Shown piece after piece: positions 4,939-6,319 of a stretch of 6,319 nucleotides of DNA. This DNA is from Gemmatimonadota bacterium (lineage in GTDB: Bacteria; Gemmatimonadota; Gemmatimonadetes; Gemmatimonadales; Gemmatimonadaceae). The notes below the pieces were generated by a model that made no database searches, was not told the origin of the DNA, and saw only the letters and a program-made list of their open reading frames with translations. Where the stretch lies: contig QHUV01000129.1 of the NCBI GenBank assembly GCA_003222065.1, positions 1 through 6,319 on the forward strand, given 5' to 3'. Every line of letters starts with the position of its first letter. The first letter of the stretch is position 1. The position numbers were made by a program, and so were the translations under genes.

Positions 4939-6319
4939 ATGTTCATCTCAGATTTTGCCATCAAGCGACCGCTGATCACGGTGGTGTCGATGTTGGCGCT
5001 CGCGGTCTTCGGCATCTTCGCGCTGCTGAAGCTCAAAACCGACGAGTTCCCCGACGTCGCGCCGCCCTTCGTGTCGGTCGGTATCGTGTACCCCGGCGCA
5101 TCGCCGGACATCGTCGAGAAGCAAGTCCTCGATCCGGTCGAGGAGCAAATCCAGGCCATCTCCGGCGTGAAGCAGGTCATGGGGAAGGCGTACGACGGCT
5201 ATGCGCTGATTCTCGTCGAGTTCCTGTTTGAGAAAGATCTCAACGAAGCAACGCAGGATATTAGAGATGGTATCTCGACGATCCGCTCCGATCTGCCCAT
5301 AGAGATGAAGGAGCCGATCATCAAGAAAGAGAATGATACCGATCGGCCGATCGTGTCGCTCGCGCTTTCGTCGACGACACTCTCGCCGGCGGAGATGACA
5401 CGGCTCGTCGACCCGGGGATCACGCGCGAGCTGCGCTCGCTGCCCGGGGTCGCCGACGTCCTGGTATTCGGGAAGCAGGAGCGCGAGTTGACGGTCGAGC
5501 TCAAGCCACAGGCGCTGCAGGCCGTGGGTGTGAGCGTCGGGCAAGTCGTGCAGGCGTTGCAACTGCAGAATCTCGCGTCGCCGGTCGGTCACGTGACGGG
5601 CTCGCTCGACGAGCGGTCGATTCGACTCAAGGGGCGTCTCGAGAATCCCGAGGAGTTCACGCATCTTGTCGTTGCGGAGCGCAACGGCCAGTTGATTCGA
5701 CTGGGACAGGTCGCGGAGATCAAAGACGGCACGATCGAGCCGCGGACCCTCGCGCTTTACGACAGTCGGGAAGCGGTCGGCGTCGACGTCAAGAAATCCA
5801 AAGGCTACAGCACGACCGATGTCGCCGACCGGCTCATCAAGCGCGTCGACGAGATCAAGAAACGCTTACCGCCTGGGACGACGATCGAGGTCGTCAAGAA
5901 TTCGGGCACGCGGGTCGATCACGCGGTTCGTAACGTTCAGGAAGCCCTCGTCGAGGGTGCGATCCTTACCGTGCTCGTCGTCTTCCTCTTCTTGAATTCG
6001 TGGCGCTCGACGGTGATCACGGGATTGGCGCTGCCGGTGTCGGTGCTGGCGTCGTTCATCGCCGTGTGGGTCATGGGATTCAAGTTGGAGACGATGTCGC
6101 TGCTCGGGCTGTCGCTGGCGATCGGTATCCTGATCGACGACGCGATCGTCGTCCGCGAGAACATCGTTAGGCACGTGGAGATGGGGAAGGATCACTACAC
6201 GGCTTCGCGGGAAGGAACCGACGAAATCGGTTTGGCCGTGGCGGCGACGACGTTCTCCATTCTCGCCGTGTTCGTGCCGATTGGCTTCATGCCGGGCATT
6301 GGCGGGCAATGGTTCAAGC
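4939..6319 (+). CDS. RND-family (AcrB/HAE1-like) efflux permease, N-terminal part (C-terminus beyond right edge)
   Basis: The open frame runs from ATG 4939 to the window edge, giving 460 residues of a protein normally about 1,000-1,050 long. It begins MFISDFAIKRPLITVVSMLA, the usual amphipathic start and first membrane helix (about 12-32). The periplasmic porter region follows, with PPFVSVGIVYPGASPDIVEK (42-61), VLDPVEEQIQAISGVKQV (63-80) and LRSLPGVADVLVFG (165-178). Helices 2-4 then lie at about 337-353, 361-380 and 387-408, and helix 5 begins at about 432. The helix-4 motif GILIDDAIVVRENIVRH (396-412) carries the paired acidic residues Asp400 and Asp401, which correspond to the proton-relay aspartates of AcrB. 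The pump is therefore expected to be a trimeric drug/proton antiporter in the inner membrane. An AGG at 4928-4930, 8 bases before the ATG, is a fair ribosome site. The divergent porter sequence does not identify the substrate; the HAE1-type signature favours organic compounds over metals. Its partners are the two genes upstream. Confidence 0.94.
   Translation, partial: MFISDFAIKRPLITVVSMLALAVFGIFALLKLKTDEFPDVAPPFVSVGIVYPGASPDIVEKQVLDPVEEQIQAISGVKQVMGKAYDGYALILVEFLFEKDLNEATQDIRDGISTIRSDLPIEMKEPIIKKENDTDRPIVSLALSSTTLSPAEMTRLVDPGITRELRSLPGVADVLVFGKQERELTVELKPQALQAVGVSVGQVVQALQLQNLASPVGHVTGSLDERSIRLKGRLENPEEFTHLVVAERNGQLIRLGQVAEIKDGTIEPRTLALYDSREAVGVDVKKSKGYSTTDVADRLIKRVDEIKKRLPPGTTIEVVKNSGTRVDHAVRNVQEALVEGAILTVLVVFLFLNSWRSTVITGLALPVSVLASFIAVWVMGFKLETMSLLGLSLAIGILIDDAIVVRENIVRHVEMGKDHYTASREGTDEIGLAVAATTFSILAVFVPIGFMPGIGGQWFK

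Noticed and set aside
4869..5180. Minus-strand open frame ending RHPERSEGSAL, and the similar frame at 4427-4927
   Set aside because: These are conceptual translations of the hairpin repeat and of the antisense of the adaptor and permease genes; no family features or ribosome sites support them.
4948..5664. Long minus-strand frame opposite the permease (238 codons)
   Set aside because: Its Arg/His/Asp-rich, low-quality sequence is the mirror of a well-supported RND permease and is typical of GC-rich antisense frames.

Overview
This window is GC-rich, densely coding, Gram-negative-type chromosomal DNA. It holds two partial genes at the edges, three complete genes, a divergent control region and one intergenic repeat. 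No tRNA, rRNA, CRISPR array or insertion sequence was seen. The phylum is an inference. The intergenic inverted repeat whose conceptual translation reads HPERSEG, the MFS/spermidine-synthase-like membrane protein and the high GC would all fit a Gemmatimonadota- or Acidobacteriota-like soil bacterium, but no marker gene settles it.

Layout. Positions 1-1084 (minus strand) carry the N-terminal part of a polytopic membrane protein of the MFS/spermidine-synthase-like type; the rest lies beyond the left edge. Positions 1085-1259 are a 175-bp divergent control region. It holds a perfect 10-bp-arm inverted repeat, a second imperfect copy 33 bp further on, and a different small palindrome just before the next gene. 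Then, all on the plus strand, come a TetR/AcrR-type repressor (1260-1919), a TolC-type outer-membrane channel (1954-3693), an RND periplasmic adaptor of the AcrA/MexA type that is probably a lipoprotein (3690-4826), and the first 460 residues of an RND inner-membrane permease (4939 to the right edge).

Working together, the last three genes would encode a complete tripartite drug/proton antiporter: permease in the inner membrane, adaptor in the periplasm and channel in the outer membrane. The repressor in front probably controls them and perhaps its own gene, and the divergent membrane-protein gene may share the same operators. The channel and adaptor genes overlap by an ATGA junction. The adaptor and permease genes are separated by 112 bp filled mostly by a long imperfect hairpin, which looks like a dispersed repeat that landed inside the operon.

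The overall system is of a known kind; I do not see a wholly new one. The points worth a second look are the paired GATATATC operators, the hairpin inside the operon, a roughly 60-residue two-cysteine insert in the first surface loop of the channel, its Q/S/T/G-rich C-terminal tail, and an unexpectedly frequent GTTAGGC word that occurs in both orientations and in several reading frames.
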